NCBI GenBank assembly: GCA_963825595.1
Contig: CAWGUE010000027.1
Coordinates: forward strand, 48,659-112,658
DNA from: JARFQH01 sp963825595
Lineage (GTDB): Bacteria; Desulfobacterota; Desulfobacteria; Desulfobacterales; SG8-13
Length of the DNA: 64,000 bases
Direction of reading: 5' to 3'
The notes below the pieces were generated by a model. That model saw only the letters and a list, made by a program, of their open reading frames with translations, made no database searches and was not told the origin of the DNA. Position numbers and translations under genes: made by a program. Shown piece by piece: positions 25,246 through 34,151 of this stretch (the stretch's first letter is position 1; every line of letters begins with the position of its first letter).

Positions 25246-25843
25246 ATGGTTTTTTTCGAGTCGCTTCGAATGATATGAGGACATCCACGTCTTTTCCTAT
25301 CATTCCCATTTCGTAGTATTTGCCGCTGCCGACGTTGTACTCCAGCCGGTCGATGGTCATGCGGGCTTCGAAACCGGCCACTTCGCTGCCCTTGTCGAAC
25401 GGATTCGGTTTGATGCCAAAAAAAGTAAACGGGATGGAGACATTCTTGCTGACGTCCTTGACCTTCATCGTTCCCTCGACCACATAGTTATCGCCTTCAA
25501 CCTGTTTAATGGAAGAACTTTTAAAGGTCATTTCCGGAAATTTTCTGACATCGAAGAAATCCTCTGATCTGAGATGCCCGTCGCGTTTGCTGTTGGCTGT
25601 GTTGATACTTTTGACTTTAACTTTGAAATCGAAACCGCTGCCGCCAAGGTTATCGGGGTCGAACACCATCTTACCGTCAAAATCTTCAAAATAGCCTCTT
25701 GTAGCGGAATAAATGTGATCGATCTCAAAATATATCCCCGCATGAGCTGGATCAAGCTTCCAATCGGAACCGGCGGCATGCGCCGGAAGGATTAGAGTCA
25801 TGAAGAACAAAACAACGGTCGCTACGTGGCCTATTTTATTCAT
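25244..25843 (-). CDS. YceI-family periplasmic protein
   Basis: 199 residues with a signal peptide (cleavage likely after LPAHAA) and the YceI lipocalin-like barrel: WKLDPAHAGIYFEIDHIYSATRGYFEDFDGK, then LRSEDFFDVRKFPEMTFKSSS, GTMKVKDVSKNVSIPF and MTIDRLEYNVGSGKYYEMGM. YceI proteins bind isoprenoid lipids such as polyprenyl chains in a hydrophobic pocket. Its stop codon lies at the edge of a repeat that supplies the bases following it. The divergent or neighbouring ferric-reductase-like gene may belong to the same oxidative or redox response, as YceI often sits beside cytochrome b genes. Confidence 0.92.
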   Translation of the reverse strand: MNKIGHVATVVLFFMTLILPAHAAGSDWKLDPAHAGIYFEIDHIYSATRGYFEDFDGKMVFDPDNLGGSGFDFKVKVKSINTANSKRDGHLRSEDFFDVRKFPEMTFKSSSIKQVEGDNYVVEGTMKVKDVSKNVSIPFTFFGIKPNPFDKGSEVAGFEARMTIDRLEYNVGSGKYYEMGMIGKDVDVLISFEATRKKP

Positions 25844-25998
25844 TGGAATGCCTCCTTAATTTGAGATATTCGTTCCTCGGTATTCTCTTCACGCAATCGA
25901 TCCTGATCTCGTCATGTTGATTGACTGCACTAATCGAAGCAAGCAACACCCTGCATGGCTGAAAGGTGGGTATGACGTATATGGATCGCGGATTGATT

Positions 25999-27378
25999 TC
26001 AAAAACCGAAAGTTTCCGTGTGGATCGAGCGAGGTTCGAAACCGATCCGCTTCAGGTCGTTTTTGACCTGGACCATCATTTGGTCCGGGCCGCACACGAA
26101 TATTGCTGCATGGCGGTTGCATCCTTTAAGCACCGATTGCAGTTTCTCCAGATTCAGTCCCTCGGTGGAAAGCCATTCATCCGAATTGCCGGTAAAAATA
26201 AGAACCGAACGAAATCCTGTCAATTTCTCCCCCAGTTCGTTCAGTTCGTCCGGGTAGACCATATGTCCCCGGGATCGATTGCTCCATATCAGGGTTATGG
26301 CGCGCTGATCCTGCCGATCGGCCATGAAGCGCATCATACTCAGCATGGGGGTGATGCCGATACCGCCGGCGATCATGACGATCTCGCGAGCCGGATCGGT
26401 AAACACATGGCTGAACCGTCCGAAGGGGCCTTGAATATAGACCCGCTCTTCCACGGTAATCCGGGCGACATGCCGGGTCCAATCTCCATTGGTCCGCACG
26501 GTGCACTGCAGATATTCCGGACGGGTCGGTGTTGACGAAAGCGTGAATGGGTGCGGCTCTGGGGAAATGTGCTTTGACTGAAAGGACACGATGACGAACT
26601 GTCCCGGAACATATCGAAACGGCCGTTTGTCAACCGGTCGCAGCTCGATACAGACGCTGCTCATACCCTCGGGTGCAACCCGGGTCACGCTAAAAGGCCT
26701 TTTTCTTGCACGCAGCCAACCGGACCGGATCCACAGCCACAAAAAAGCGAGAAGAACAGCCGATAGGATGACCGCGTTACGGGGAAAACCCCGTTCGGAA
26801 TATGTTTCGCTGACATAGAGGATGTGAATGGTCACTATCCCGAGGACGGTGAAGCCGAGCCAACGGTGAAGAAACATCCAGCGGTGAAATCTCATGCGCG
26901 CGTCAGTGCGCCACCGGCTTGTCGAAAATTGAACGACGATTAGAGCCAGCAGTCCGACGCCGAGCCATTCCGGCCAGTAACGCATTTCAAGGGGAATGAC
27001 GAGTGTATTATCCGATGTCAGAACGAGGACGGGGTGTAAACAGGCCAGCAGCAGAATGACAATGGCGTTGAGTCGATGAGTGCGGACCAGACCGGGAAGT
27101 GCAAAGACCCGGTCCAACACCTTGAGGCGGGCGACCAGGATCAGCTGGTAAAAAAGCAATACGGCGGCGACTGTGCCGACGACCTTGCCGCTCCGCAACA
27201 GGATTTTGGCAAGGCCGAACTTGTACCACATGGAGGGCGATTCAAAGAAAAAGGGGATCGACAGCGCCCCGGCCATAAAGAGAGTCGCCGCAGCGATGAT
27301 GACCCCCATCAAGGTGAAGCGATAACGGTACGCCCCGAAAGCATCTGGCGGCAGACGGCCTCTTGATTTTCGCTGCAT
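25999..27378 (-). CDS. Ferric reductase-like membrane flavoprotein
   Basis: 459 residues. Six or so membrane helices (about 20-220) with haem-ligand His candidates in RTHRLNAIVILLLACLHPV, HRWMFLHRWLGF and TIHILYV are followed by an FAD-binding domain (YVPGQFVIVSF, HPFTLSSTP) and an NAD(P)-binding domain (IAGGIGITPMLSMMRF, VCGPDQMM). This is the ferric reductase/NADPH oxidase layout. It passes electrons from NAD(P)H across the membrane through haem b. The acceptor (ferric iron, oxygen, or a cytochrome) cannot be told. Confidence 0.9.
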   Translation of the reverse strand: MQRKSRGRLPPDAFGAYRYRFTLMGVIIAAATLFMAGALSIPFFFESPSMWYKFGLAKILLRSGKVVGTVAAVLLFYQLILVARLKVLDRVFALPGLVRTHRLNAIVILLLACLHPVLVLTSDNTLVIPLEMRYWPEWLGVGLLALIVVQFSTSRWRTDARMRFHRWMFLHRWLGFTVLGIVTIHILYVSETYSERGFPRNAVILSAVLLAFLWLWIRSGWLRARKRPFSVTRVAPEGMSSVCIELRPVDKRPFRYVPGQFVIVSFQSKHISPEPHPFTLSSTPTRPEYLQCTVRTNGDWTRHVARITVEERVYIQGPFGRFSHVFTDPAREIVMIAGGIGITPMLSMMRFMADRQDQRAITLIWSNRSRGHMVYPDELNELGEKLTGFRSVLIFTGNSDEWLSTEGLNLEKLQSVLKGCNRHAAIFVCGPDQMMVQVKNDLKRIGFEPRSIHTETFGF

Positions 27379-27588
27379 AACGGATATAAAGTATTTTAAG
27401 GAATAGAAGTGGTTTCAAAACCTAAGATCACGCACAAGTGCAAGGCGTGGGCCGACATAAAAACGCTGCGCACATGGGCGTAATCACTTAGTGCCGGGGC
27501 CATCCCCCTCGACACTGACAGAGGAGGGCCACAACACCGCGACTTGTCCGCCTTTAGCGGATTGGGTGTTAAATTGTTTATACCGCCT

Positions 27589-28050
27589 CTAATCCCCTTG
27601 CTCGGCCATGAAGTCGTCATAAGTCGTTTCCAGAAACTGCTTGTGCTTGGCTTCCTCCTGAGCCAGGATTTTGAAAAGTCGGATATACTCTTCTATGTCG
27701 GTCTTTCTTTGCAACTCGTTGTAGAGGGCCAGGGCTTTTTCTTCGCGCTTCATGGCCAGGCGGAGGATATCGGCGTAGTGCATCCCTTTTTCATACTTCA
27801 TCTCCACCGTATAATCGCTGCGTTTTATATCGGGAACCCACTTGAGCTTGTATGCAGTCATCTTCTCCTTGCTGCCTTCGAAGTCTTCCAGCATGGCCTG
27901 GTGCTTGCGCTCCTCGGCCGCAAACTCCTGGAAAGTTTTTTTGGCCCCGCTGAAAGATTCCTGCTGAGCCACTTCATCGTAGAATGCCGCAGCCTCTTGT
28001 TCCTTTTCAATAGCGAATTTCAGAATCTCCTCGATCGATTCAAAGTGCAT
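27589..28050 (-). CDS. Ferritin-like/rubrerythrin-type diiron protein
   Basis: 153 residues with a four-helix diiron pattern: EEILKFAIEKEQEAAAFYDE, EFAAEERKHQAMLEDF, ILRLAMKREEKALALYNEL and ILAQEEAKHKQFLE, giving the paired E/ExxH ligands. There is no C-terminal rubredoxin CxxC pair, so it is an erythrin-like protein rather than full rubrerythrin. Probable role is peroxide reduction or iron handling. The ATG at 28050 follows GGGGGGTG; a GTG at 28056 is possible. Confidence 0.88.
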   Translation of the reverse strand: MHFESIEEILKFAIEKEQEAAAFYDEVAQQESFSGAKKTFQEFAAEERKHQAMLEDFEGSKEKMTAYKLKWVPDIKRSDYTVEMKYEKGMHYADILRLAMKREEKALALYNELQRKTDIEEYIRLFKILAQEEAKHKQFLETTYDDFMAEQGD

Positions 28051-28570
28051 CCGCACCCCCCTCTTGGTATAGTGTTTATTTTATCATCACAGATTCCGAA
28101 TACATCGCACCGCCGCTTGAAACCTGATATCGACTAATGCCGCCCACATGGATTCACTTTGCACGTCAATGAAAATGGGTGCGCATTTCGCTTGGGTATG
28201 ATCCTGGGACCGATTTATTTTCATACAGCATCCAATGACTGTAATCAATACTCAGAATTAAAATATAACCGATGTTGTCATTCCACATTGTTTCGGCGGG
28301 CAGACGAAAATTTAAAGGGAGCCATTGGTTACACAAGGGTGTAACGTTCTTGGCAAGCGGAATGACGTTCTGACATTCCCCCTATAAAAGGTTTCAAAAC
28401 ACCATCTAAGGCCCGATGACTGTGTTGCAGACCTTCATTGGCAGAGTCGCAGGGCCCTTCTCACGCCCCTGCGGACATATCGTTGAATATGCTGCGCTTT
28501 ATCATCGGCCTGCGCCTGGCCCCTAATGTTGATCTGAGGTTTTGAAATCACTTCAATGCACCCTCGAAGC
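28051..28570. other. Intergenic gap, nothing recognised
   Basis: About 520 bp between the convergently placed neighbours. The short open frames here have no ribosome site or family resemblance. No tRNA-like fold was seen. Confidence 0.5.
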
Positions 28571-28604
28571 GAAACAGCCCTGGGCATGCGCCCAGGGCTG
28601 TTTC
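28571..28604. terminator. Strong hairpin downstream of the cytochrome operon
   Basis: GAAACAGCCCTGGGC and its exact complement with a four-base loop. It lies 58 bp beyond the stop of the cytochrome b gene, at the end of the 32581-28662 operon. No long T-run follows on either strand, so it may be a transcript-end stabiliser rather than a full terminator. Confidence 0.6.
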
Positions 28605-28661
28605 AGGAGGTGCGGAATGAAAAATACGACAGCATTGGCTGTCGATACCGCCGTTGTGAAA

Positions 28662-29321
28662 TCAAGTCGCCGGCTGTGGCTCCTTGCGGGTTTTTTGTTC
28701 CCAATCCTCGATTTCGGTTCCCTCGGTCACTTCTTCCCATCCGGTGATCATGGCCCGGGTATGAGCGGAAATCGTGTGCCCGGTGGTTATCATGTAGATG
28801 TGCACGACGAGGAAAGAAAGAATGGCGAAGGCGCCAGCCATGTGGATCAAAGCAACAACCTGTAGAGATAGCCAGCCAAGTCCCCAACCCTGCCAGGAGT
28901 TGTAGCTCCAGTAGAGAAAACCGGACGCCATCTGTAACGGCAGCAGCAGAGCGGCCAGCGACAGATAGACCAATCGCTGAAGCGGGTTGTGCTTGGCTTC
29001 CTTGCGCTTGGGAACCGGATGCGGTTCACCACGAAAAATCCCGTAACTGTAATAGCGGACCACCAGGAACATCTTGCGGGTAGTGGGTATGTACTGGCGC
29101 CACTCGCCGGTAGTGAGGACCCAGAAAACGAAAAACGCGAACAGGATCAGCCACCCAAGCCCGACATAGTTGTGGACATCGACAGCGGTTCGAAAACCCA
29201 AAAGGCTGAAGCTGTTGTGAACTTCAAACCCGGTAACCAACAGCAGGATGATAATCGCACTCTGCAGCCAGTGCCAGAAACGCTCATAACGGGTATAGAG
29301 GTAGATATTGACCATTTTCAC
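28662..29321 (-). CDS. Membrane cytochrome b (b561/formate dehydrogenase gamma-like)
   Basis: 219 residues with about four membrane helices. Possible haem b ligands are the His residues in YERFWHWLQSAIIILLL, DVHNYVGLGWL, LIHMAGAF and VHIYMITTGHT. The layout fits the di-haem cytochrome b subunits that link quinol to periplasmic oxidoreductases. It starts three bases after the octahaem cytochrome stop, so the two are very likely a complex: quinol oxidised by this subunit, electrons passed to the octahaem protein. Confidence 0.9.
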   Translation of the reverse strand: MKMVNIYLYTRYERFWHWLQSAIIILLLVTGFEVHNSFSLLGFRTAVDVHNYVGLGWLILFAFFVFWVLTTGEWRQYIPTTRKMFLVVRYYSYGIFRGEPHPVPKRKEAKHNPLQRLVYLSLAALLLPLQMASGFLYWSYNSWQGWGLGWLSLQVVALIHMAGAFAILSFLVVHIYMITTGHTISAHTRAMITGWEEVTEGTEIEDWEQKTRKEPQPAT

Positions 29322-29324
29322 GGG

Positions 29325-30950
29325 TTAGCCCTCCTTCCTGCCGTTGGTAAACACCCGGCCCAAACCGTGCAGGACAACGCCCAGAAGCGAGCCGAGCACC
29401 AGTACCCATCCCATGGTATCGATGGGCCGCCACTTGTCCCTGCCCGGCATGTAAAACCCGGCCAGCTTTTCCATCCGACCGCCCTTGCCGACGTGACACT
29501 CCTTGCAGGAGACCACGTTGTCCTTGGGGGCCACCATATGCGTCGAGGGAAAGACGTAAGTGGTCTCCACAAAGTCGAACTCTCCGGAAAACGGCAGCCC
29601 TAAGGCTTCCTGACCTTTGGACAGGGCCCGGTTCCAGTCGAGGGTTTTCCAGTAGCCGTCGTCGCCCGAAAGAAGAGGCGCCAGCAGCGCTTTGTTCACC
29701 TTGTCGTAAGGCTGCACGCCGCGGTGTATCTTAAAGGGGAAAATGCGGGCGTTCGGGTCTTCCCGGTTTCCAACGGGTTCACTCACGGCCACCGTATGGC
29801 TGGGATCGATGGCATCCTTGGTGGTCTTCGAAGCGATGGACCCGTTGAACCAGAAATACTCGGGTTGGATGTTTTTGGCCCATTTCATCTGGCCCTTGAT
29901 GGACATGTAGTCGTATTTGCCCAACGCGTCCTTGGTTTTATATGGTTTACCGTCCTTCTTCTTGCCGGCCTGGGACCAGTCCCAGGACATCTTGGTCGGA
30001 TTGACCCGTGCCAGTGTCGGAATGTGACAGGTTTGGCAGGCCACCTTATCGGTATGATCGTTGGCTTTGTGTCCGGCTTCATGCGGTGTCGCACTGTGGC
30101 AGGATTCACAGGTAATCTTAGCGGTCAGATCATCCTCGATCAGGCTCTTGCGCTCGGTATACGCCGGGGCCGTGTACATTCGCCCGGCGATATTATGGAG
30201 CTGGGTGGTGTGGCAGCGAACGCAGTCAAAGTTCTGGCCGTCGACACCCATATGCACATCCAGGGCCTTATTGGGTTTGGTCAACGACGAATCCAAATCG
30301 CCGTGCTTCACGCCGTCACCGCCGCCCCCGTAAAAATGACAGGAACCACAGTTCTTCCTGGTGGGGCGCCCCACATCCTGCACGGCACTCTGAATCTGGT
30401 CCTGGAGGTCTTCAGCCATCTCTTTGGACTCGACGTCCTCTTCGCCCTGGCTCATGAAGTACTGCATGTCTTCGAAGGCCTCGTCCCAATTAATGGTTTT
30501 CTGGCCGTGACAAACCAAACAATTGATGGCTTCGGTGGACGTGCCCCAACCCGGATGGCAGGCCAGGCAGCTGTTGTCCTTGTTTTTGTTGGCGGATATG
30601 CAGAAATTGTTCAACGAATAGCCAGCCTTGCCGATCTGTTGGCTGTCCTCGGTACCCGGTACCATCCACTTCCAGTGAATGGTTTTGTGAAACTGTTCTT
30701 CCGCCTCGGAGTGGCAGGACAAACAAGCCTTGGTAATTTCTGGGCCATTGACAAAAGTCTTTTTCAGTGCCTCGTGCTTGGAGTGATCGGCCGTGATCCA
30801 CAGCTGCTTTTCCTTTGTCGCCTGGCGGGCCATCACTCGACCGGGGGCGTTTTCGGTACCCTCTTCCCCGGCAGTGGCAGGTGATAACCCGACGACCAGC
30901 AGCAGGCAGCAGAGCGTGAGGGTGGTGTAGAGATATTTCGCAGGTTTCAT
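29325..30950 (-). CDS. Octahaem c-type cytochrome, tetrathionate reductase family
   Basis: 541 residues with a signal peptide (MKPAKYLYTTLTLCCLLLVV) and eight CxxCH haem sites: CLSCH, CLACH, CLVCH, CGSCH, CVRCH, CESCH, CQTCH and CKECH. The GYSLNNFCISANKNKDNSC region is typical of the octahaem tetrathionate reductase (OTR) family. A C-terminal membrane helix (GWVLVLGSLLGVVLHGL) would anchor it. OTR proteins reduce tetrathionate, and in vitro also nitrite and hydroxylamine. I chose the ATG at 30950, after GGGAGAG; an upstream in-frame start has no signal peptide. Rhodanese and DsrE neighbours favour a sulfur substrate. Confidence 0.92.
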   Translation of the reverse strand: MKPAKYLYTTLTLCCLLLVVGLSPATAGEEGTENAPGRVMARQATKEKQLWITADHSKHEALKKTFVNGPEITKACLSCHSEAEEQFHKTIHWKWMVPGTEDSQQIGKAGYSLNNFCISANKNKDNSCLACHPGWGTSTEAINCLVCHGQKTINWDEAFEDMQYFMSQGEEDVESKEMAEDLQDQIQSAVQDVGRPTRKNCGSCHFYGGGGDGVKHGDLDSSLTKPNKALDVHMGVDGQNFDCVRCHTTQLHNIAGRMYTAPAYTERKSLIEDDLTAKITCESCHSATPHEAGHKANDHTDKVACQTCHIPTLARVNPTKMSWDWSQAGKKKDGKPYKTKDALGKYDYMSIKGQMKWAKNIQPEYFWFNGSIASKTTKDAIDPSHTVAVSEPVGNREDPNARIFPFKIHRGVQPYDKVNKALLAPLLSGDDGYWKTLDWNRALSKGQEALGLPFSGEFDFVETTYVFPSTHMVAPKDNVVSCKECHVGKGGRMEKLAGFYMPGRDKWRPIDTMGWVLVLGSLLGVVLHGLGRVFTNGRKEG

Positions 30951-31035
30951 CAGACTCTCCCGGGAATTCCTTCCGAAAGTAACAAGAAATGGTGCGGCCG
31001 TTAAATCGGCCGCACGCTTGGTTTCGCTTGCGAGT

Positions 31036-32173
31036 TTACTGGACCGCCTTGGTGAGCGTGAAGGAACCGTCCTTGTTGAAGGCAATCTCCGCTTCCACGT
31101 AATAGACCTCCTTCAGCTCCGGTCTGACGTCCTGAACCATGTAGTAGGCTTCCCCACTTCGGGCGCCGGTGCCGCAAACAAACACAATCGGCTTGGTGGA
31201 AGGCAGGCTCGGTATTTTGGCCTCGAGTTGATCCACCGGAATATTCACGGCTGTCTTGAAGCTACCGGTGGCAAACTCGGCCGGATCCCTGACGTCGATC
31301 AGAGTGACACTGGAGGGGTCTTCCTTGACGATCTTGGTGAACAGATCGTTGTCGATGCTGCCTTCCTCGCCGCCGGATTTGATAGCGGTGGTCTTGACCG
31401 TGCTGTCCTTGCCGGCAAAAGCGACCCAGGCCGGATAACCGGCATCAAATACTTTTACGCTTGGTGTAGCCCATCGCGAGGGCTTTTTTAGCCGATTTGT
31501 GACTCAACGGACATTTGAAACCGCCGCAGTAGAACACCAGGGGTTTGCTTTTGTCTACCGGCAGCTGATCCTTGTATTTGTCGAACTGGCTGTCCGGGAT
31601 GCTGATGGCGCCCGGAATGTGCCCCTTGTCGTACTTCGGTTTCTTTGGGCGGGCGTCGATCACAACGATGCCGGCGCCCTTGTCCACCTCGGCTTTGACC
31701 CACTCCACGGAAACCGCGGGGTAGTTGCCGGCAACTTTTACATATTTCGGAAAGCCCTCGGCAAATACTTTGACATTGGTGTAACCCAGTTTCTCAGCCT
31801 TGAAGGCGGACTTGTGGCTTAATGGGCATTTCAGACCGCCGCAGTAGTAAATCAGCAATGCGGCTTTGTTTGCGGGCAGTTGGTCAACCATCTTGTCGAA
31901 TTGGCTGTCCGGAATGCTGACAGCTCCCGGGATATGACCTTTGTCGTATTTGGCCCGTTTGGGACGCGCATCGATGATCATGACATCCTCAGCCATCGGC
32001 ACCGTGGTGTGATCCATGACGAATTTCACATCGACGATATCATGGTATTTCTCGAACTGCGGCGCCGCTGCCGCTTGCGGTTCGGCCTTCGGGGTGGACG
32101 AGCAACCAGCCAAGGCGGCGGCCAGAACCAGGCTCGTCACTAGAATCAGTAAGTTCAATTTCCGGACTTTCAT
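31036..32173 (-). CDS. Triple-rhodanese lipoprotein, frameshifted
   Basis: The open frame from the ATG at 32173 starts with a lipoprotein signal (lipobox LAGC) and two rhodanese domains with the loops YYCGGLKCPLSHKS and FYCGGFKCPLSHKS. It then stops after GYTKRKSI. Removing the base at 31459 continues the frame as VKVFDAGYPAWVAFAG and a third rhodanese domain with FVCGTGARSG, ending at 31036, for 378 residues. Rhodaneses move sulfane sulfur with a Cys persulfide. Outside the cytoplasmic membrane and beside OTR it could handle sulfur from thiosulfate, tetrathionate or polysulfide. The break may be real or a sequence error. Confidence 0.85.
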
Positions 32174-32239
32174 GCTTCCTCCATTTATTGGATCAGGTTT
32201 TGGTTGACAAATCCATCTGCTTAAAGTTGCTTCACGCCA

Positions 32240-32581
32240 TTACTTGCACTTCAAAGGTGTCGGGGAGTCGGCGGCATGGGCATATAGATATGTATAGATA
32301 TTTGATTTATCTTCTTCGGAAAGCTGGTCCCATTCCTGCTTACAGCCGAATTCGTCGAATTTTCCTTGCTCGAACATCTGGGTCCACTGGGCCTGGGTCT
32401 TGGCATCCGGGTTTAAAGGCGGTTTGGGCGTGTCGACCTCCCCGCGCTCGTTACACGCTTTGTACACCTTGCGGTAGATATACTTTCCTTTGCGCTTGTT
32501 GCCCTGCTCGATCGCAAAGACGGAACCGACAAAGCTGACTGAAATAACGGCGGTCAGAACCAAAATCAACATCCTTTTCAT
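32240..32581 (-). CDS. Secreted cytochrome c-like protein without a haem motif
   Basis: 113 residues with a signal peptide (cleaved near SVFA). The mature part has the shape of a class I cytochrome c (GNKRKGKYIYRKVYKACNER, then QWTQMFEQGKFDEFGC and LSEEDKSNIYTYLYAHAADS). Where CxxCH is expected there is KACNERG, with one Cys and no His. Other Cys are late (GCKQEW, LKCK). It therefore probably does not bind haem c. It opens the operon that includes rhodanese, OTR and cytochrome b, and is preceded by the sigma-54 promoter at 32677-32692. Confidence 0.8.
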   Translation of the reverse strand: MKRMLILVLTAVISVSFVGSVFAIEQGNKRKGKYIYRKVYKACNERGEVDTPKPPLNPDAKTQAQWTQMFEQGKFDEFGCKQEWDQLSEEDKSNIYTYLYAHAADSPTPLKCK

Positions 32582-32676
32582 TGTAACAGTCTCCTTTCTA
32601 GTTTCGAATTTAATAATCTATCGCCGTTCTTGTCAGTCACGGCGGACAGCGTTCTTTTTTATTTTTCAGAATATAC

Positions 32677-32692
32677 TGCAACCCATGTGCCA
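32677..32692 (-). promoter_or_regulatory. Sigma-54 (-24/-12) promoter of the OTR operon
   Basis: On the minus strand this reads TGGCACATGGGTTGCA, an exact match to the TGGCAC-N5-TTGCA consensus. It lies 96 bp upstream of the first gene of the operon. A copy of the 16-bp palindrome lies about 97 bp further upstream. Confidence 0.85.
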
Positions 32693-32781
32693 TAAAAGAG
32701 AACAAATCAATTGTTTCCCTAACAACTTGAAACTATTTGTTATTTTAAACAGCGCGGTAACCCGGTGGTGTTCAGGATAGC

Positions 32782-32797
32782 GTTAACACCTGTTAAC
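32782..32797. promoter_or_regulatory. Upstream activating site, GTTAACA-N2-TGTTAAC
   Basis: GTTAACACCTGTTAAC. The same sequence (read on the other strand) is at 34152-34167, in both cases about 95 bp upstream of a sigma-54 promoter. The likely binder is the enhancer-binding protein at 34227-35606. Confidence 0.8.
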
Positions 32798-32891
32798 CCT
32801 AACCGCACCCGGTGCACACACCATTATGACGTTTTGTCTCTTCTGCCGGCTCCATGGTTTGCATACCCTCATTTCATACCAAACTCATGAA

Positions 32892-32996
32892 TCAATGACC
32901 TCCGGCCCAGCCACAGCAATGGCTTGTGAACCGCTCAAGCAATCTTTTTAATCATTATTTCGGGTCACCAGCCGGTCATTTAATTTTTAGCATTAT
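32892..32996. repeat. Diverged 105-bp repeat, copy A
   Basis: Begins TCAATGACCTCCGGC and aligns over its length with 35959-36069, with blocks such as GCTCAA, ATTATTTC, CCAGCCGG and CATT conserved. It is non-coding and lies beyond the end of the DsrE operon. The function is unknown. Confidence 0.6.
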
Positions 32997-33100
32997 GTGA
33001 TAACCGCTGGTGCCGGTATTTGGTGACAGCCGGAAGTGTCGAAATTTGGGTGCCTCCCCGGCCATGCGACGGGGAGGGGTAGCGAGGAGGATCATGCCGG

Positions 33101-33403
33101 TTAGAAGACCACGTGCCGGTCACACGACCGGATGAATTGCGCCAAATTTTCCGGCGGCACCAATCGACAGGTCTCCGGCAGCGGCAGCGTATGTTCCGCC
33201 CCCAAAGCCTCGATACTGGCGGAACAGACCCACACCCGGCCGATACCGGCAAGATTGCGAAAGATCACGTTTTCCAGGATTCGAACCCCTTGGGCAGCCA
33301 GATAAATCTCTACGGTCTTGCCCTGCTCCCTGGCCGCACAGACCAGCTGAATCACTGACTCGGTGTGGGTAATGGAGTTGATCAAAATCCCCAGTTTTTT
33401 CAT
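33101..33403 (-). CDS. DsrE-family protein
   Basis: 100 residues of DsrE-like fold: MKKLGILINSITHTESVIQL, AAREQGKTVEIYLAAQGV and a Cys in VWVCSASIEALGAE at the position usual for the active Cys of DsrE/TusD. Such proteins carry sulfur as persulfide between enzymes. It is the last of three small genes on the minus strand (33947 to 33101) with short gaps. Confidence 0.8.
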   Translation of the reverse strand: MKKLGILINSITHTESVIQLVCAAREQGKTVEIYLAAQGVRILENVIFRNLAGIGRVWVCSASIEALGAEHTLPLPETCRLVPPENLAQFIRSCDRHVVF

Positions 33404-33456
33404 TCTATTTTCCGCGATTAAGTCTAAACCCCGAGTGAATTGGGCCAGCAGGCCGG

Positions 33457-33645
33457 TTACCAGCAGATAACTTTTTCGCTGGCAAATATGTCGTCAACCA
33501 AACGATGCCAGTTGACCGGCACCCGCGCGATATCATCCCGGTACAACACTGCGACGGTGACCCCGTCATCACCAGACATGGCTTCGATGAGCTGCTGCAC
33601 GGTTTCGTTTGGTTCCGATCTCAGGATGTGAAGGACCTTGTGCAT
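33457..33645 (-). CDS. DsrH/TusB-like small protein
   Basis: 62 residues starting MHKVLHILRSEPNETVQQLI and ending with DIFASEKVICW, which resembles the short DsrH/TusB subunit, including the terminal hydrophobic-Cys segment. The ribosome site is weak; the ATG at 33645 was chosen because the sequence before it does not look coding. It lies between two DsrE-like genes, the order seen in DsrEFH/TusBCD sets. Confidence 0.7.
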   Translation of the reverse strand: MHKVLHILRSEPNETVQQLIEAMSGDDGVTVAVLYRDDIARVPVNWHRLVDDIFASEKVICW

Positions 33646-33659
33646 CTTTATAGGTTTTC

Positions 33660-33947
33660 TTAATAGGGTATGACGACATCGGCTTCTTTGAGCATGAGGG
33701 CAATCTGCGCAAGCGTAGCGAAGTTGAAGCCAAGGTGGCCGACAACATCCAGGCAATTGGTGAAGCGCTGCATATCCCGGGGGCTTCGATGGCAAGGTGC
33801 ATCGTCTTTTTCGATCTCGGCCGGGATCGCGACTGGATCGGTCAGCAGAATTTGAACCTGCACGTGGTTCCGGGCCAGTGATTTTCCGACAAACAACCCT
33901 TCCTGTAGCCGTTCAACTTTGCTCACCAGTATGGCTGCCTTTTGCAT
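33660..33947 (-). CDS. DsrE/DsrF-like protein
   Basis: 95 residues starting MQKAAILVSKVERLQEGLFV, with QVQILLTDPV and a C-terminal ALMLKEADVVIPY strand-helix-strand typical of the DsrE/F fold. Two Cys (APCHRS, TNCLDV) could be reactive. The ATG at 33947 is preferred to one at 33989 because the extra 14 residues are not DsrE-like. First gene of the trio, downstream of the sigma-54 promoter at 34050-34065. Confidence 0.7.
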   Translation of the reverse strand: MQKAAILVSKVERLQEGLFVGKSLARNHVQVQILLTDPVAIPAEIEKDDAPCHRSPRDMQRFTNCLDVVGHLGFNFATLAQIALMLKEADVVIPY

Positions 33948-34049
33948 GCTGATTTCCGATGTGAAACTGCTTGTCAGAATATCTCCCATCCATCACATCA
34001 TGGTGCTTCTGACCCTCAAGGCGGTTGGTCTCCGTCTTTCAGAGAGCTC

Positions 34050-34065
34050 AGCAACAAACGTGCCA
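34050..34065 (-). promoter_or_regulatory. Sigma-54 (-24/-12) promoter of the DsrE operon
   Basis: On the minus strand TGGCACGTTTGTTGCT, a full match to the -24/-12 consensus. It lies 103 bp upstream of the first DsrE-like gene, and its activating site is at 34152-34167, about 95 bp further upstream. Confidence 0.85.
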
Positions 34066-34151
34066 CATCACGCAGACAACAGTAACACGCTTAAATTAAT
34101 GCAAATTTGAAATATTAAAAAAGCCTTGCACGACAGCCGACAGAACACTAT

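Noticed and set aside
28159..28344. 61-codon frame in the 28 kb gap
   Set aside because: No ribosome site and no recognisable sequence.
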